Shown here one piece after another: positions 23,642 to 36,527 of a DNA stretch of 64,000 nucleotides (the stretch's first letter is position 1; each line of letters begins with the position of its first letter). The stretch covers positions 124,001 to 188,000 of the forward strand of contig JAJEHX010000053.1 in the NCBI GenBank assembly GCA_022823465.1, in the 5' to 3' direction. The translations under genes and the position numbers were made by a program. The notes beneath the pieces are model-generated. The model worked only from the letters and a program-made list of their open reading frames with translations, ran no database searches and had not been told where the DNA came from. Source of the DNA: Candidatus Latescibacterota bacterium (GTDB taxonomy: Bacteria; JAAXHH01).

Positions 23642-23732
23642 GAATCCGTTTTCTGTTCCGAGTTCGAAAGCCGCGCCGGAATGTTGCGCCTTGACGCGCG
23701 GCGTAAATACGTGGGCCGAGCTACTTCACGCC

Positions 23733-28325
<4,593 letters not shown>

Positions 28326-28695
28326 ATAAAAATCGCCCGTAAATCGCACCCTTTCGGTTGCGAAAATCGAGTACGGGAACGCGTTTTCCAGGTGCTCGCT
28401 TCAAACCGGAGTACTGGAATCCCGTTGATTTGCAATAACAGACACGGTTACTTGAAGGAGGAAAAGAGAGGATAGTCCGTTATGCGCACATTATACCAAA
28501 TTCCGGTTGAAACCCTGTATATAACCCGCGCGATCAACATTGTAAAGTAGAAAATGCCGCCCGATGCGCGGAATTCTCAATATTTGCTGCACGGTTCGGC
28601 GGAATGCGAAGTATGATCTCCTGACGAGCGGTTTCTCGACCAGACGAGCCGAGCGTAACTGGATCGTATTCAAATCCAGCATCACTTCATGCGCA
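28326..28695. other. Intergenic region upstream of gltB
   Basis: About 370 bp between the gltB start and the end of the aldo/keto-reductase-fold gene, both on minus. A 79-codon frame here (28491-28730) has no family likeness. No riboswitch or clear promoter was recognised. Confidence 0.5.
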
Positions 28696-29649
28696 TCACC
28701 AGGCGTAGGCTTCCGGCGCAGGACCTCCAACGCCTACTCCCGGGAAAACGGCATCCAATTTGTCAAGTAACTCCTGGGAAAGGGACAACTCGGCAGCTTT
28801 TGTAAGTTGCTGTAACTGTTCAACGGTGCGTGGACCGACAATAGGCGCGGTCACGACCGGATTCCGTAACAGCCAGGCCAGCGAAACCTCGGCCTGTGAG
28901 TATCCACGTTCCCGGCATAGATGGCTGTAGGCTTCCAGTTTCTCGCGATATTTCCCGTGCCATTCATGATAAACCGGATCTGAACGCCGGGCCTTTGAAT
29001 CCGCTGGCGCATTGCCCGCCAGCAATCCGCTGCAAAGAGGGCTCCAGGGCAGGATGCCCATCCCATAGGAAGCGCACGCGGGTATTACTTCCAGTTCAAT
29101 CGTACGTTGCAGCAGGTTGTATACACTTTGTTCGGACACGAACCCCTTGAAGCCACGGCGTCTGGCCGCTTCGTTGCCCTGGACGATTCGCCATCCGGCG
29201 AAATTCGCGGTCCCCACATGCATGACCTTGCCGGTCTGCGCAAGTTGCTCCGAAGCCTGCCAGATCTCATCCCACGGCGTATTGCACCAATGATCAAATT
29301 GAACGAGATCGATATGGTCGGTTCCGAGGCGTCTCAGACTGTTATCGCAGGACTGGCGAATCTGATCGCTGGAATATGGACTTGATTCCGGTTCCGATGT
29401 CTCGTTTCGCGCAAACGTGGCCAGCACCACCTGCTCCCGTCGCCGTTTGTCCTGTGACAACCAATTCCCAATCAGTTCCTGCAGACTCGCTCCGCCAATG
29501 TTGAAGAAATTGATGCCCAGATTGAGCGCCTCATCCAGCATAGAAATCGCATCGTCCTCACTTATTATCCTATGCACATAGAGGTTCTCAAGTCCTAAAC
29601 AGAAGCGACTCACTTGAAGTCTGCCATCGCCTAATCGGGTATACTGCAT
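28696..29649 (-). CDS. Aldo/keto reductase fold protein without the catalytic tetrad
   Basis: The 317-residue TIM-barrel protein follows the YghZ/Kv-beta-like AKR pattern from MQYTRLGDGRLQVSRFCLGL onward. It includes SLRRLGTDHIDLVQFDHW, HVGTANFAGWRIVQGNEAAR and the NADP-site segment around GPRTVEQLQQLTKAAE. The active-site tetrad (Asp, Tyr, Lys, His) is not kept: D is N50, the TAxxYG loop with Tyr is shortened to IGGASLQE, Lys is F79 and His is D119. Cofactor-contacting segments remain. It may be a regulatory pseudoenzyme or have a different chemistry. It stands alone. Confidence 0.88.
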   Translation of the reverse strand: MQYTRLGDGRLQVSRFCLGLENLYVHRIISEDDAISMLDEALNLGINFFNIGGASLQELIGNWLSQDKRRREQVVLATFARNETSEPESSPYSSDQIRQSCDNSLRRLGTDHIDLVQFDHWCNTPWDEIWQASEQLAQTGKVMHVGTANFAGWRIVQGNEAARRRGFKGFVSEQSVYNLLQRTIELEVIPACASYGMGILPWSPLCSGLLAGNAPADSKARRSDPVYHEWHGKYREKLEAYSHLCRERGYSQAEVSLAWLLRNPVVTAPIVGPRTVEQLQQLTKAAELSLSQELLDKLDAVFPGVGVGGPAPEAYAW

Positions 29650-29753
29650 GAGTCTTCCCGTGAGTGCCTGGCTTACAGTGTTGCTTGTTCATTCGAAATC
29701 GACATGTAACTTGAATCTATGCTCAATCTATGCCCAATTGGAGAAGGTTACAA

Positions 29754-30941
29754 GTGACCATCCGCTCCATCACCGACCTTGAACTGCTCGGACGGCGCGT
29801 GCTCGTCCGGGTGGACTACAACGTGCCGCTCGACGCAGAGGGCCGCATCACCGATGATACGCGCATCCGTGCGTCCGTGCCCACGCTGCGGCATATCCTG
29901 AACCACGGCGGCAAGGCCATTCTGATGAGCCACCTCGGCCGGCCGAAGGGCGTGACGGATGAACTGCGGCTTAAACCGGTGGCGGACCGGCTGGCTATCC
30001 TCCTGGGACGCCCGGTAGGTTACGTGCGGGAGACGGTCGGACCCGTCGCGGAGCGCGCGGCGGACGCGCTGAAGGACGGAGAATGCCTCCTTCTGGAGAA
30101 CGTCCGGTTTAACGACGGGGAGACTCGGAACGACGCAGACTTTGTGCGAGGACTGGCCGCCCTGGGGGACGTCTATGTAAATGACGCCTTCGGCACGGCC
30201 CATCGGGCCCACGCGTCCACCGAGGGGGTGGCCCGTCTGCTGCCCGAACGTGCGGCCGGGTTGCTCATGCAAAAGGAACTGGACTACCTCTCCGGTGCGA
30301 TCGAATACCCCCAGGGGAAGCTGGTCGTCGTGCTCGGTGGCGCGAAGGTGTCCGACAAGATCGGGGCGACGCGCCGGTTCATCGAGATCGCCGACGGGCT
30401 GATCATCGGGGGCGGCATGGCGTATACCTTTCTTGCGAGCCGTGGCGAGGCCATCGGAAAGAGCCTGCTGGAGGAAGACCGGCTGGATTTCGCGGCGGAG
30501 ATCCTCGAAAGGGCTTCGGTGCTGGGCAAACCCCTGCTACTGCCGACGGATCACGTCGTTGCGGAATCGTTCGACCCGGATGAGGAAACGCGGCAGGTCG
30601 ACCGGATCCCCGATGGATCGATGGGACTCGACATCGGGCCTGAGTCCAGAAGGCAGTTCACGGAGGCGGTTCGCGGAGCGGGAACTATACTGTGGAACGG
30701 TCCCCTGGGGGTCTTTGAAATAGAGCCATTCGCGGTAGGTACGCGGGAAGTCGCTCAGGCCATCGCGGAGGCCACCGGCAGAGGAGCCCTGTCCATCATC
30801 GGCGGCGGCGATACGGCGGCAGCCGTCAACGCCCTGGGACTCGCAGACCGCATGAGCCACGTATCCACCGGGGGCGGCGCTTCGCTGGAATTGCTGGAGG
30901 GGAAGGTGCTGCCAGGCGTCGGTGTATTGGAAGCGGGTTGA
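29754..30941 (+). CDS. pgk: Phosphoglycerate kinase
   Basis: GTG at 29754 is chosen because GGAGAAGG lies 6 bases before it and the protein starts TIRSITDLELLGRRVLVRVD, as is typical; an ATG at 29730 would only add eight residues. The protein has VRVDYNVPLDAEGRITDDTR, KAILMSHLGRPKG, the hinge and nucleotide region VVLGGAKVSDKIGA, and the C-terminal GGGDTAAAVNALGLADRMSH. At 395 residues it is full length. It makes ATP and 3-phosphoglycerate in glycolysis. It stands alone, without gap or tpiA next to it. Confidence 0.97.
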   Translation: MTIRSITDLELLGRRVLVRVDYNVPLDAEGRITDDTRIRASVPTLRHILNHGGKAILMSHLGRPKGVTDELRLKPVADRLAILLGRPVGYVRETVGPVAERAADALKDGECLLLENVRFNDGETRNDADFVRGLAALGDVYVNDAFGTAHRAHASTEGVARLLPERAAGLLMQKELDYLSGAIEYPQGKLVVVLGGAKVSDKIGATRRFIEIADGLIIGGGMAYTFLASRGEAIGKSLLEEDRLDFAAEILERASVLGKPLLLPTDHVVAESFDPDEETRQVDRIPDGSMGLDIGPESRRQFTEAVRGAGTILWNGPLGVFEIEPFAVGTREVAQAIAEATGRGALSIIGGGDTAAAVNALGLADRMSHVSTGGGASLELLEGKVLPGVGVLEAG

Positions 30942-31052
30942 TGCTTCTGTCACCACCTCCAGGGTGCGCGTTTCCTGTAGGGTGCTGGTAGCATTCTGCG
31001 GACCGGATGCCGAAAAGCCGGAATCCGACGGTCCGAAGGCTGACAGCGGGAA

Positions 31053-31631
31053 TCAATTCCCAATAAAAGTGATCCGGACCAGGTTGTCGGGAAACCGGCC
31101 GAAATGCTGGGTCATTATATCGTAAGAACGCCAGGCGCGTTCCACGGCGTAACGAGGCGTGCCAATCCTTCTCGCAACCGGCCCCGCGATGGGTTCGATC
31201 ATCGTGGTATTGCCGCGAAAATCAGTGACGCGGACCTTGATTTCGCCTCTTTCCCTCGGCTTATCGGTGGTCAGAACCAACTGCAGGCGACGGAACTGAT
31301 TGAATCGCTGGCCGTAGATGGAGCCTTTCAGGTTAACCTTGATCCCTTCGGGCGTCTCTTTCTGGATGATCTCGATTTCCTCGGGCAGCGCGAGCACCTT
31401 GCATCCCTCGAGGTGCGGCGAGATGAATTCCACGCTCGTCAGGTACTCGGCGTTCTTGGTCTCGACCGTGTAACGCCAGTTTTTAGGTCCGGCCGGCATA
31501 ACCGATACCGCGACCAGGTCTTTGGATTCCACGAGTGCCGGCCTGCGGGCTGCGCAGCCGACTGCGGTAAGCAGAGCGAAGGACGCCATGACGGCGACAG
31601 CCGCGATGCGATGGGTGCCGGGAAGAGACAT
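31053..31631 (-). CDS. Hypothetical lipoprotein, 192 aa
   Basis: ATG at 31631 follows GGAGGTGCAAC, better than the longer frame at 31676. The signal ASFALLTAVGC gives a lipobox cysteine at about residue 26. The soluble part has beta-rich stretches (NAEYLTSVEFISPHLEGCKV, GEIKVRVTDFRGNTTMIEPI) suggestive of an immunoglobulin-like or fibronectin-like fold. I do not recognise a family. It ends convergently with pgk about 110 bp away. Confidence 0.65.
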   Translation of the reverse strand: MSLPGTHRIAAVAVMASFALLTAVGCAARRPALVESKDLVAVSVMPAGPKNWRYTVETKNAEYLTSVEFISPHLEGCKVLALPEEIEIIQKETPEGIKVNLKGSIYGQRFNQFRRLQLVLTTDKPRERGEIKVRVTDFRGNTTMIEPIAGPVARRIGTPRYAVERAWRSYDIMTQHFGRFPDNLVRITFIGN

Positions 31632-31816
31632 GTTGCACCTCCGGGATGTGACGCCTTGTAAACCCCTATCAAACACGCTGGTTTTGATAGTACTCTTACT
31701 TAATTTATACTCTTACCTGGTAAATAACACCCTTACCTGGCGGATCGGACGATTTGGGGCGAATCACCCTTCCGTCGGCGCCCGGTTCCACCTGCTCCGT
31801 CGGTGCCCGGTTTCAT

Positions 31817-32086
31817 CTACTCGCCCGCCCCGCCTCTTTCTTCTTCTATCAAACGGTCCCCGGTCTGTTGACGTACGATTATCTCGGCCGCCGTGCGCTG
31901 ATCCGCGTTCCGCAGTGCGTCGGTAGTCCCGACGAAGAATATCGTCGCGCTGCCACCGCCACGGCGTGGGGAACGTGCTAAGCGATAGAGCCCATAACAG
32001 ATGATCAGTATCCCGCAAATGGCAAACAGAGGCGCCAGATGTGGCTGAATCAGCAACAACAAATCATCAGCAATCAATTGTATCAA
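31817..32086 (-). CDS. Small membrane protein, 89 aa
   Basis: A frame with a probable TTG start encodes one hydrophobic segment (about residues 15-37, LAPLFAICGILIICYGLYRL) followed by a positively charged stop-transfer region (ARSPRRGGG) and a soluble tail. The family is not recognised and the start is weak, so it is uncertain whether the gene is real. Confidence 0.4.
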   Translation of the reverse strand: MIQLIADDLLLLIQPHLAPLFAICGILIICYGLYRLARSPRRGGGSATIFFVGTTDALRNADQRTAAEIIVRQQTGDRLIEEERGGAGE

Positions 32087-32233
32087 AGTAGCGCGATTCT
32101 CCCTCGATGCATCCGCTTGCCGTGCTCATTCAGTCGAGAATATGGCAGATTTCGTATGGCCGACTTCGTGTTTGTCAGCAGTCACTACAATTAGACGCCG
32201 GATTGCCCGGGGAGGTTCCCATTTCGACACGAA

Positions 32234-33172
32234 TCAGGCCGCGGGCTTGTCTCTCCTCACACCGACCCTGCGCCCCGGCCTGAAGTACGCCTGCAGGGCG
32301 TCCAGGAAACTCCGGGCCGCCCTGGAAAGATACCTCCCTTTCAAATAGATCGCGCCCATTTTCTGGCGGGGGCGGTTCCGGAAGTCGCCGATCGTGACCT
32401 GTGCGAGCGTGCCGTTTTCCACTTCTTCCTGGATGGCGACAGAGGGGACGATGGACAGGCCGGCGTCGATACGCACGAAGTGCTTGATCACCTCGATCGA
32501 ACTCAACTCCATGGCGACGTCGAGCCGCACCCGCGACTTCTCGCACAAATCGTCGATGAGCCGCCGCGAAGCGCAGTGCCGGTCGAGCAGGATGAGCGGA
32601 TACTGTTCCATGTCCTTGAGGTGCACCGTCCTCCGTCCCGCGAGGGGATGGTCCGGCGGCGTGATCAGCACGTCGTGGCGGGAGAAGAGCGGGATGGTCT
32701 CGATCTCCCGGGGCAGATAGGCCAGCGTGACCACGCCGAGATCGACTTCGCCGTCGACCACTGCCTGGATGGTCCGCAGCGACGTGGCGTTCTTGACGAC
32801 GATGTCGATGCCGGGGTAGCGGTCCTGGAAGGATTTTAGTATGGCCGGCAACCGGTAGCAACCGGTGGTATCGGACGTGCAGAGCACGAGGCGGCCGGCT
32901 TCGAGGCGGTCCAGGTCTTCCAGTTCCTGGACGGCTTCCTTCATCAGCCCTTCCATCTCGCCCACGTACTTGAGCAGCACTTTGCCCGCCTCGGTGAGCG
33001 CGAGATGGCGGGTCGTTCGGTGGAACAGCGGCTGGCCGATTTCGGCCTCGAGCTTGGCCACCTGGATGCTCACCGCCGACTGGGACCGGAAGAGGGTTTT
33101 AGCGGCCAGGGAAAAGCTCCCGTGACGGGCTACGGCGTGAAAGACGACGGCCTGGTCGTAGGACAGGTTCAT
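32234..33172 (-). CDS. LysR-family transcriptional regulator
   Basis: The 312-residue protein has an N-terminal winged HTH (SYDQAVVFHAVARHGSFSLA, KTLFRSQSAVSIQVAKLEAE, PLFHRTTRHLALTEAGKVLL) and a periplasmic-binding-like effector domain from about residue 90 (RLVLCTSDTTGCYRLPAILK; DLGVVTLAYLPREIETIPLF; LSIVPSVAIQEEV). The effector is unknown. It is divergent from IMP dehydrogenase with a 330-bp gap, and LysR regulators often control the divergent neighbour and themselves. That link is inference here. Confidence 0.93.
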   Translation of the reverse strand: MNLSYDQAVVFHAVARHGSFSLAAKTLFRSQSAVSIQVAKLEAEIGQPLFHRTTRHLALTEAGKVLLKYVGEMEGLMKEAVQELEDLDRLEAGRLVLCTSDTTGCYRLPAILKSFQDRYPGIDIVVKNATSLRTIQAVVDGEVDLGVVTLAYLPREIETIPLFSRHDVLITPPDHPLAGRRTVHLKDMEQYPLILLDRHCASRRLIDDLCEKSRVRLDVAMELSSIEVIKHFVRIDAGLSIVPSVAIQEEVENGTLAQVTIGDFRNRPRQKMGAIYLKGRYLSRAARSFLDALQAYFRPGRRVGVRRDKPAA

Positions 33173-33211
33173 TTATTGATCTTCTTAATGGTTCATATTG
33201 AAATTATTAAT

Positions 33212-33239
33212 TTGACTAATATATCAAACCCGGTATTAT
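33212..33239 (+). promoter_or_regulatory. Strong candidate promoter for guaB
   Basis: TTGACT (33212-33217), 16 bases, then TATTAT (33234-33239), in an AT-rich patch containing T-N11-A type sequence that a LysR protein could bind. The leader to the guaB ATG would be about 260 bases, unusually long. Confidence 0.5.
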
Positions 33240-33348
33240 GTCAAGGCAAATTCGGCGGAATGATGTATATTGATTGACTCTGATGCTGAACGTATTTTGG
33301 ACGGGGCCTGAACAAGATCAATGAACGCATATCGACTCGCCGACTTAC

Positions 33349-33439
33349 GCGAACCTGGAGCAGCACGGCGCAGCACGACAACGGGCAGCACAACCCTGGT
33401 TAAACGATGATCGCGAACCTGGAGCAGCACAACCCTGGA
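33349..33439. repeat. Direct repeats in the guaB leader
   Basis: GCGAACCTGGAGCAGCAC occurs at 33349-33366 and 33413-33430, and GCAGCACAACCCTGG occurs twice nearby. The copies lie in the long leader of the IMP dehydrogenase gene. Possible slippage product or regulatory structure. Confidence 0.75.
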
Positions 33440-33503
33440 TAACCGTACCGGGTATCCGAACGGGGAAATGGATCCTGAAGCCGGTTTCCCACGGAGGACG
33501 TAC

Positions 33504-34991
33504 ATGGCGCGCATAGCCTCGACCGTATCGCACAGTCTCAAGGAATACCGCCTCTTGCCCCGGCTGACGCAGGCCGATGCAAACGCCCAGCTCGTGTCGC
33601 TGGAGACCCGTCTCTGCCGGCAGGGCGGCGGCTACCTGACGCTGCGCACGCCCTTTCTCAGCGCGGCCATGCAGGCGGTCACGAGCGTGGAATTGGCCAT
33701 CGCCATGGCCCAGCTGGGCGGCATGGGCGTGTTCGCCGTTAGCCAGACCGTCGAGGAGCAGTGCGCCAAGATCGACGCGGTGAAGCGGTTCAAGGCCGGG
33801 TTCCAGACGGACATCGTGACCCTGTCGCCGGAACAGTCCATCGGCGAGGTGATCGGCATCATGAACGATACCGGTTACCACACCTTTCCCGTGACGGATA
33901 CCGGCGTTTTCCATGGCAAGCTGGTAGGCGTGATCACGGACAAGGACTTCGACGAGCGGTACGACCATGCGCAACGGGTCGCCGACCGCATGAAGACGGA
34001 CGTGCAGACCGGCGCCGAGGAGGACGACCTGAAGACGGCCAATACCCGGATGATCGAGTACGGCCGGGGGTTTCTGCCCATGGTTTCTTCCGAGGGTACG
34101 CTGGTGTCGGTGGTGTTCAAGCGCGACCTCGACAAGCACATCCGCCATCCCCATTCCACGGAAGACGCGCAGAAGCGCCTGGTGGTCGGCGCCGCCGTAT
34201 CGACCCATCCCGAGGACCGGGAACGGGTGGAGGCGCTGATCGAACACCAGGCCGACGTGATCGTCATCGACGCCTCGGACGGCCACACGGAATACCAGGG
34301 CGAGACCCTGAAATGGATCAAGGCCCACTACGACATCCCGGTGGTCGCGGGCAACGTGGTGACGCCGGAGGGGTTCGACTACCTGGCCGGCTGCGGCGCG
34401 GACGCCGTGAAGATCGGCATGGGCATCGCGTCGGGCTGCACGACGCAGATGGTGAAGGCCACCGGCCGCGGGCAGGCCACCGCCATCCAGGAAGTCGCCG
34501 CGGCCCGGGACGAGTGGGCGCGGACCACGGGCGACTACCTTCCCCTCGTGGGCGACGGTAGCATACAGGGACCGGCGGACATGCTCATCGCCCTGTCGCT
34601 CGGGGCCGACACGCTCATGATGGGCAACCTCCTGGCGCGCTTCACCGAAAGCCACGGCGAACTGGTCCGCAACGCCAGCGGCGACCTGGTCAAGGAATAC
34701 TGGATGGAAGGCAGCCGGAAGGCCTTCAACAACCGGCGCTACGCGCAACTGGCCAGCACCTTCTTCGAGGAAGGGATCGTCGGCCAGGTGCCCCACTCGG
34801 GCTCGGTCTACGACAAGCTGCCCATCGTCATCCAGATGCTCAAATCGGGCATGGCCACGGCGGGCTGCGGAAACATCGGGGCGCTGCACCGGGACGCCAT
34901 CCTGGAGCTGCAGTCCGACGTATCCCTGGAAGACAGCGGCGTGCACGACATGTCCGCCATCCAGTCCATACAGGAATTCGGGATCACGTAA
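33504..34991 (+). CDS. guaB: IMP dehydrogenase
   Basis: ATG 33504 follows GGAGG and gives 495 residues. The TIM barrel is interrupted by two CBS domains (about 101-213, DIVTLSPEQSIGEVIGIMND; RGFLPMVSSEGTLVSVVFKR). The active-site loop is GIASGCTTQMVKATGRGQAT (nucleophile C312), and VVAGNVVTPEGFDYLAGCGA holds the NAD-side residues. It oxidises IMP to XMP for guanine synthesis. The loop and flap (TTGDYLPLVGDGSIQGP, RFTESHGELVRNA) depart from the E. coli form and match a divergent bacterial class; GMP reductase is the main alternative but has no CBS pair. The last 15 bases are tandemly duplicated after the stop. Confidence 0.9.
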   Translation: MARIASTVSHSLKEYRLLPRLTQADANAQLVSLETRLCRQGGGYLTLRTPFLSAAMQAVTSVELAIAMAQLGGMGVFAVSQTVEEQCAKIDAVKRFKAGFQTDIVTLSPEQSIGEVIGIMNDTGYHTFPVTDTGVFHGKLVGVITDKDFDERYDHAQRVADRMKTDVQTGAEEDDLKTANTRMIEYGRGFLPMVSSEGTLVSVVFKRDLDKHIRHPHSTEDAQKRLVVGAAVSTHPEDRERVEALIEHQADVIVIDASDGHTEYQGETLKWIKAHYDIPVVAGNVVTPEGFDYLAGCGADAVKIGMGIASGCTTQMVKATGRGQATAIQEVAAARDEWARTTGDYLPLVGDGSIQGPADMLIALSLGADTLMMGNLLARFTESHGELVRNASGDLVKEYWMEGSRKAFNNRRYAQLASTFFEEGIVGQVPHSGSVYDKLPIVIQMLKSGMATAGCGNIGALHRDAILELQSDVSLEDSGVHDMSAIQSIQEFGIT

Positions 34992-35004
34992 TTCGGGATC
35001 ATGT
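34975..35004. repeat. Contiguous 15-bp tandem duplication across the guaB stop
   Basis: AATTCGGGATCACGT (34975-34989) is followed directly by AATTCGGGATCATGT (34990-35004), 14 of 15 identical, with the start of a third copy. The unit is a multiple of three, so the second copy has its own in-frame TAA. Confidence 0.9.
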
Positions 35005-35033
35005 AATCCGGCACAACCTTAGTTCGGAGGGTC

Positions 35034-35705
35034 ATGAAGACCGTCTTCTTCGATTTATTCGAAACGCTGATTACTGAAAAAACTAGAAGCGCTTATCGGT
35101 CAAAAACTCCGGTTTACGTGAAACTGCGTACGACGAAGGACCGGATGTCAGGTTGGTGGACAGACTTCGGCGAACGCGTCATGACCGGTGGGTTTCCAGA
35201 TAGCTTGACCAGGTTCCTGCACATGCGGGATGAGGTCGGCTCACCGGTCCCGGACCGTGAAGTTGCGGGGATAGTCCGTGAGTACGAACTTTGGAAGGAA
35301 CGCGTGCTGGCGGAAGTCGATCCCGGGGTATTCGAGATGCTGGGCAGGGTCAGGTCCCTTGGGCTAAACGTCGGGATTATCAGCAACGCCATGCCCAATG
35401 AAGTGCTGGCGTGGGAATCCTGCCCGCTTAAGGACCACGTGGACGACGTGGTGTTTTCGTGCAGTGTCGGGCTGATGAAACCGGACCGGAGGATATATGA
35501 TCTTGCCTGCAACCGGATGGGAATCCGGCCGACGGACGCCTATTTCGTCGGGGACGGCAATTTCGACGAACTGCGTGGCGCGGAGTCGGCCGGCATGAAG
35601 GCCGTCCAGGCGGCCTGGTACCATGACCAGGAGGTGGCGTGGCCCTGGGACCATCCCCTGCCTCGGGCGGAGTCGATGGAAAACCTGCCGTCCCTGTTGA
35701 ACTAG
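35034..35705 (+). CDS. HAD-superfamily hydrolase
   Basis: The 223-residue protein starts MKTVFFDLFETLITE (motif I, D7), has the helical cap, then LNVGIISNAMPNEVLAWESC (motif II with S/N), a Lys in LMKPDRRIYDLAC (motif III) and FVGDGNFDELRGAESAGMKA (motif IV). GGAGGG precedes the ATG. It is a phosphatase or dehalogenase-like hydrolase of unknown substrate. It lies 43 bases after the guaB stop and could be cotranscribed. Confidence 0.9.
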   Translation: MKTVFFDLFETLITEKTRSAYRSKTPVYVKLRTTKDRMSGWWTDFGERVMTGGFPDSLTRFLHMRDEVGSPVPDREVAGIVREYELWKERVLAEVDPGVFEMLGRVRSLGLNVGIISNAMPNEVLAWESCPLKDHVDDVVFSCSVGLMKPDRRIYDLACNRMGIRPTDAYFVGDGNFDELRGAESAGMKAVQAAWYHDQEVAWPWDHPLPRAESMENLPSLLN

Positions 35706-35752
35706 AACGGGATGCTTGTCCGGCGCATGGGGGTCGTCGGAGACAGGACTGT

Positions 35753-36247
35753 CTAGCCGTCCTGAAACGACCCCGGTGCCGCGCACTCGAACAGTTCGGG
35801 TATATGTTCGGGTGTGACAAACGTAGTGAGTTCGTCGGAAAGCGAGACGGTTTCGTCTGCCCGCAACCACTGGTAAGTGAAGCGGTAATCGGTGTCGCCG
35901 TCCTCTCCCGTGACCACGTGAGTCCACCGGTCAGGCGTATGGACCGGGGCGAGGAGCAGGAAGTCATGCCTTTCGACATGGGACTGGATGAATTCCTTGT
36001 AGTAACGGTGAACTCCCAGTTTGCGAAGCAGTTTCAAACGTCCCAGGCCAGACTCTTCGAAGAGTTCCCGGTACATGGCTTCTTCGGGCGTGTCCCCGGG
36101 ATCCAGGTTGCCGCCGGGGAAACGCAACGGCGTCGGGTTTTCAGTACAGGGGGCATATCCCGATAGAGCAAGGAGTCTGTACCCCGGACCGTCCGGACGG
36201 TCCGGACGGTCCGGACGAAGCACGAGCGCAAAGGCCTTGTATTTCAT
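35753..36247 (-). CDS. Nudix hydrolase
   Basis: The 164-residue protein contains the full Nudix box GGNLDPGDTPEEAMYRELFE followed by ESG, matching GX5EX7REUXEEXGU. It starts MKYKAFALVLRPDRPDRPDG; the RPDRPDRPDG run is encoded by a perfect 9-10 bp GTCCGGACG repeat (about 36187-36217). It hydrolyses a nucleoside diphosphate derivative of unknown identity. It is convergent with the HAD gene. Confidence 0.92.
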   Translation of the reverse strand: MKYKAFALVLRPDRPDRPDGPGYRLLALSGYAPCTENPTPLRFPGGNLDPGDTPEEAMYRELFEESGLGRLKLLRKLGVHRYYKEFIQSHVERHDFLLLAPVHTPDRWTHVVTGEDGDTDYRFTYQWLRADETVSLSDELTTFVTPEHIPELFECAAPGSFQDG

Positions 36248-36449
36248 AGGGAGCCGGATATGGGGTATCGAGTTCGCATGAAGTCGGGTTCCGATCCCGC
36301 GGAAGTAACGCGTGTCCGGAGCGCAAAGTAGTTTCTATAGTCGGATTTGTCGACCAGAAACAGCCCTACACGGCTTGCGCTCCTACAGCTCTTGTGCCTG
36401 CCATCCCACGTAACTCGACGGCCGGATCACGGCTTGCGGACGGATGGAC

Positions 36450-36491
36450 GCCCACCAGACGCTGGTCTGGGACATGTTCTTCTCCACCCGG
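36450..36491 (+). repeat. 42-bp duplicate of part of the J-domain gene
   Basis: Bases 36450-36491 match 38962-39003 (inside the J-domain protein gene) with one mismatch; both copies are on the plus strand and encode AHQTLVWDxFFSTR. The flanks do not align. The duplicate lies just outside the end of the copper-monooxygenase gene, which sits between the two copies. Confidence 0.85.
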
Positions 36492-36527
36492 TTACGCTGA
36501 CGGTTCCCGTCGCCGTTGCGCGCTCAT

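Noticed and set aside
28491-28730. 79-codon minus-strand frame upstream of gltB
   Set aside because: Overlaps the end of the aldo/keto reductase-fold gene and has no family likeness or ribosome binding site.
33345-34946. Long minus-strand frame opposite guaB
   Set aside because: Antisense shadow of IMP dehydrogenase; no recognisable motifs.
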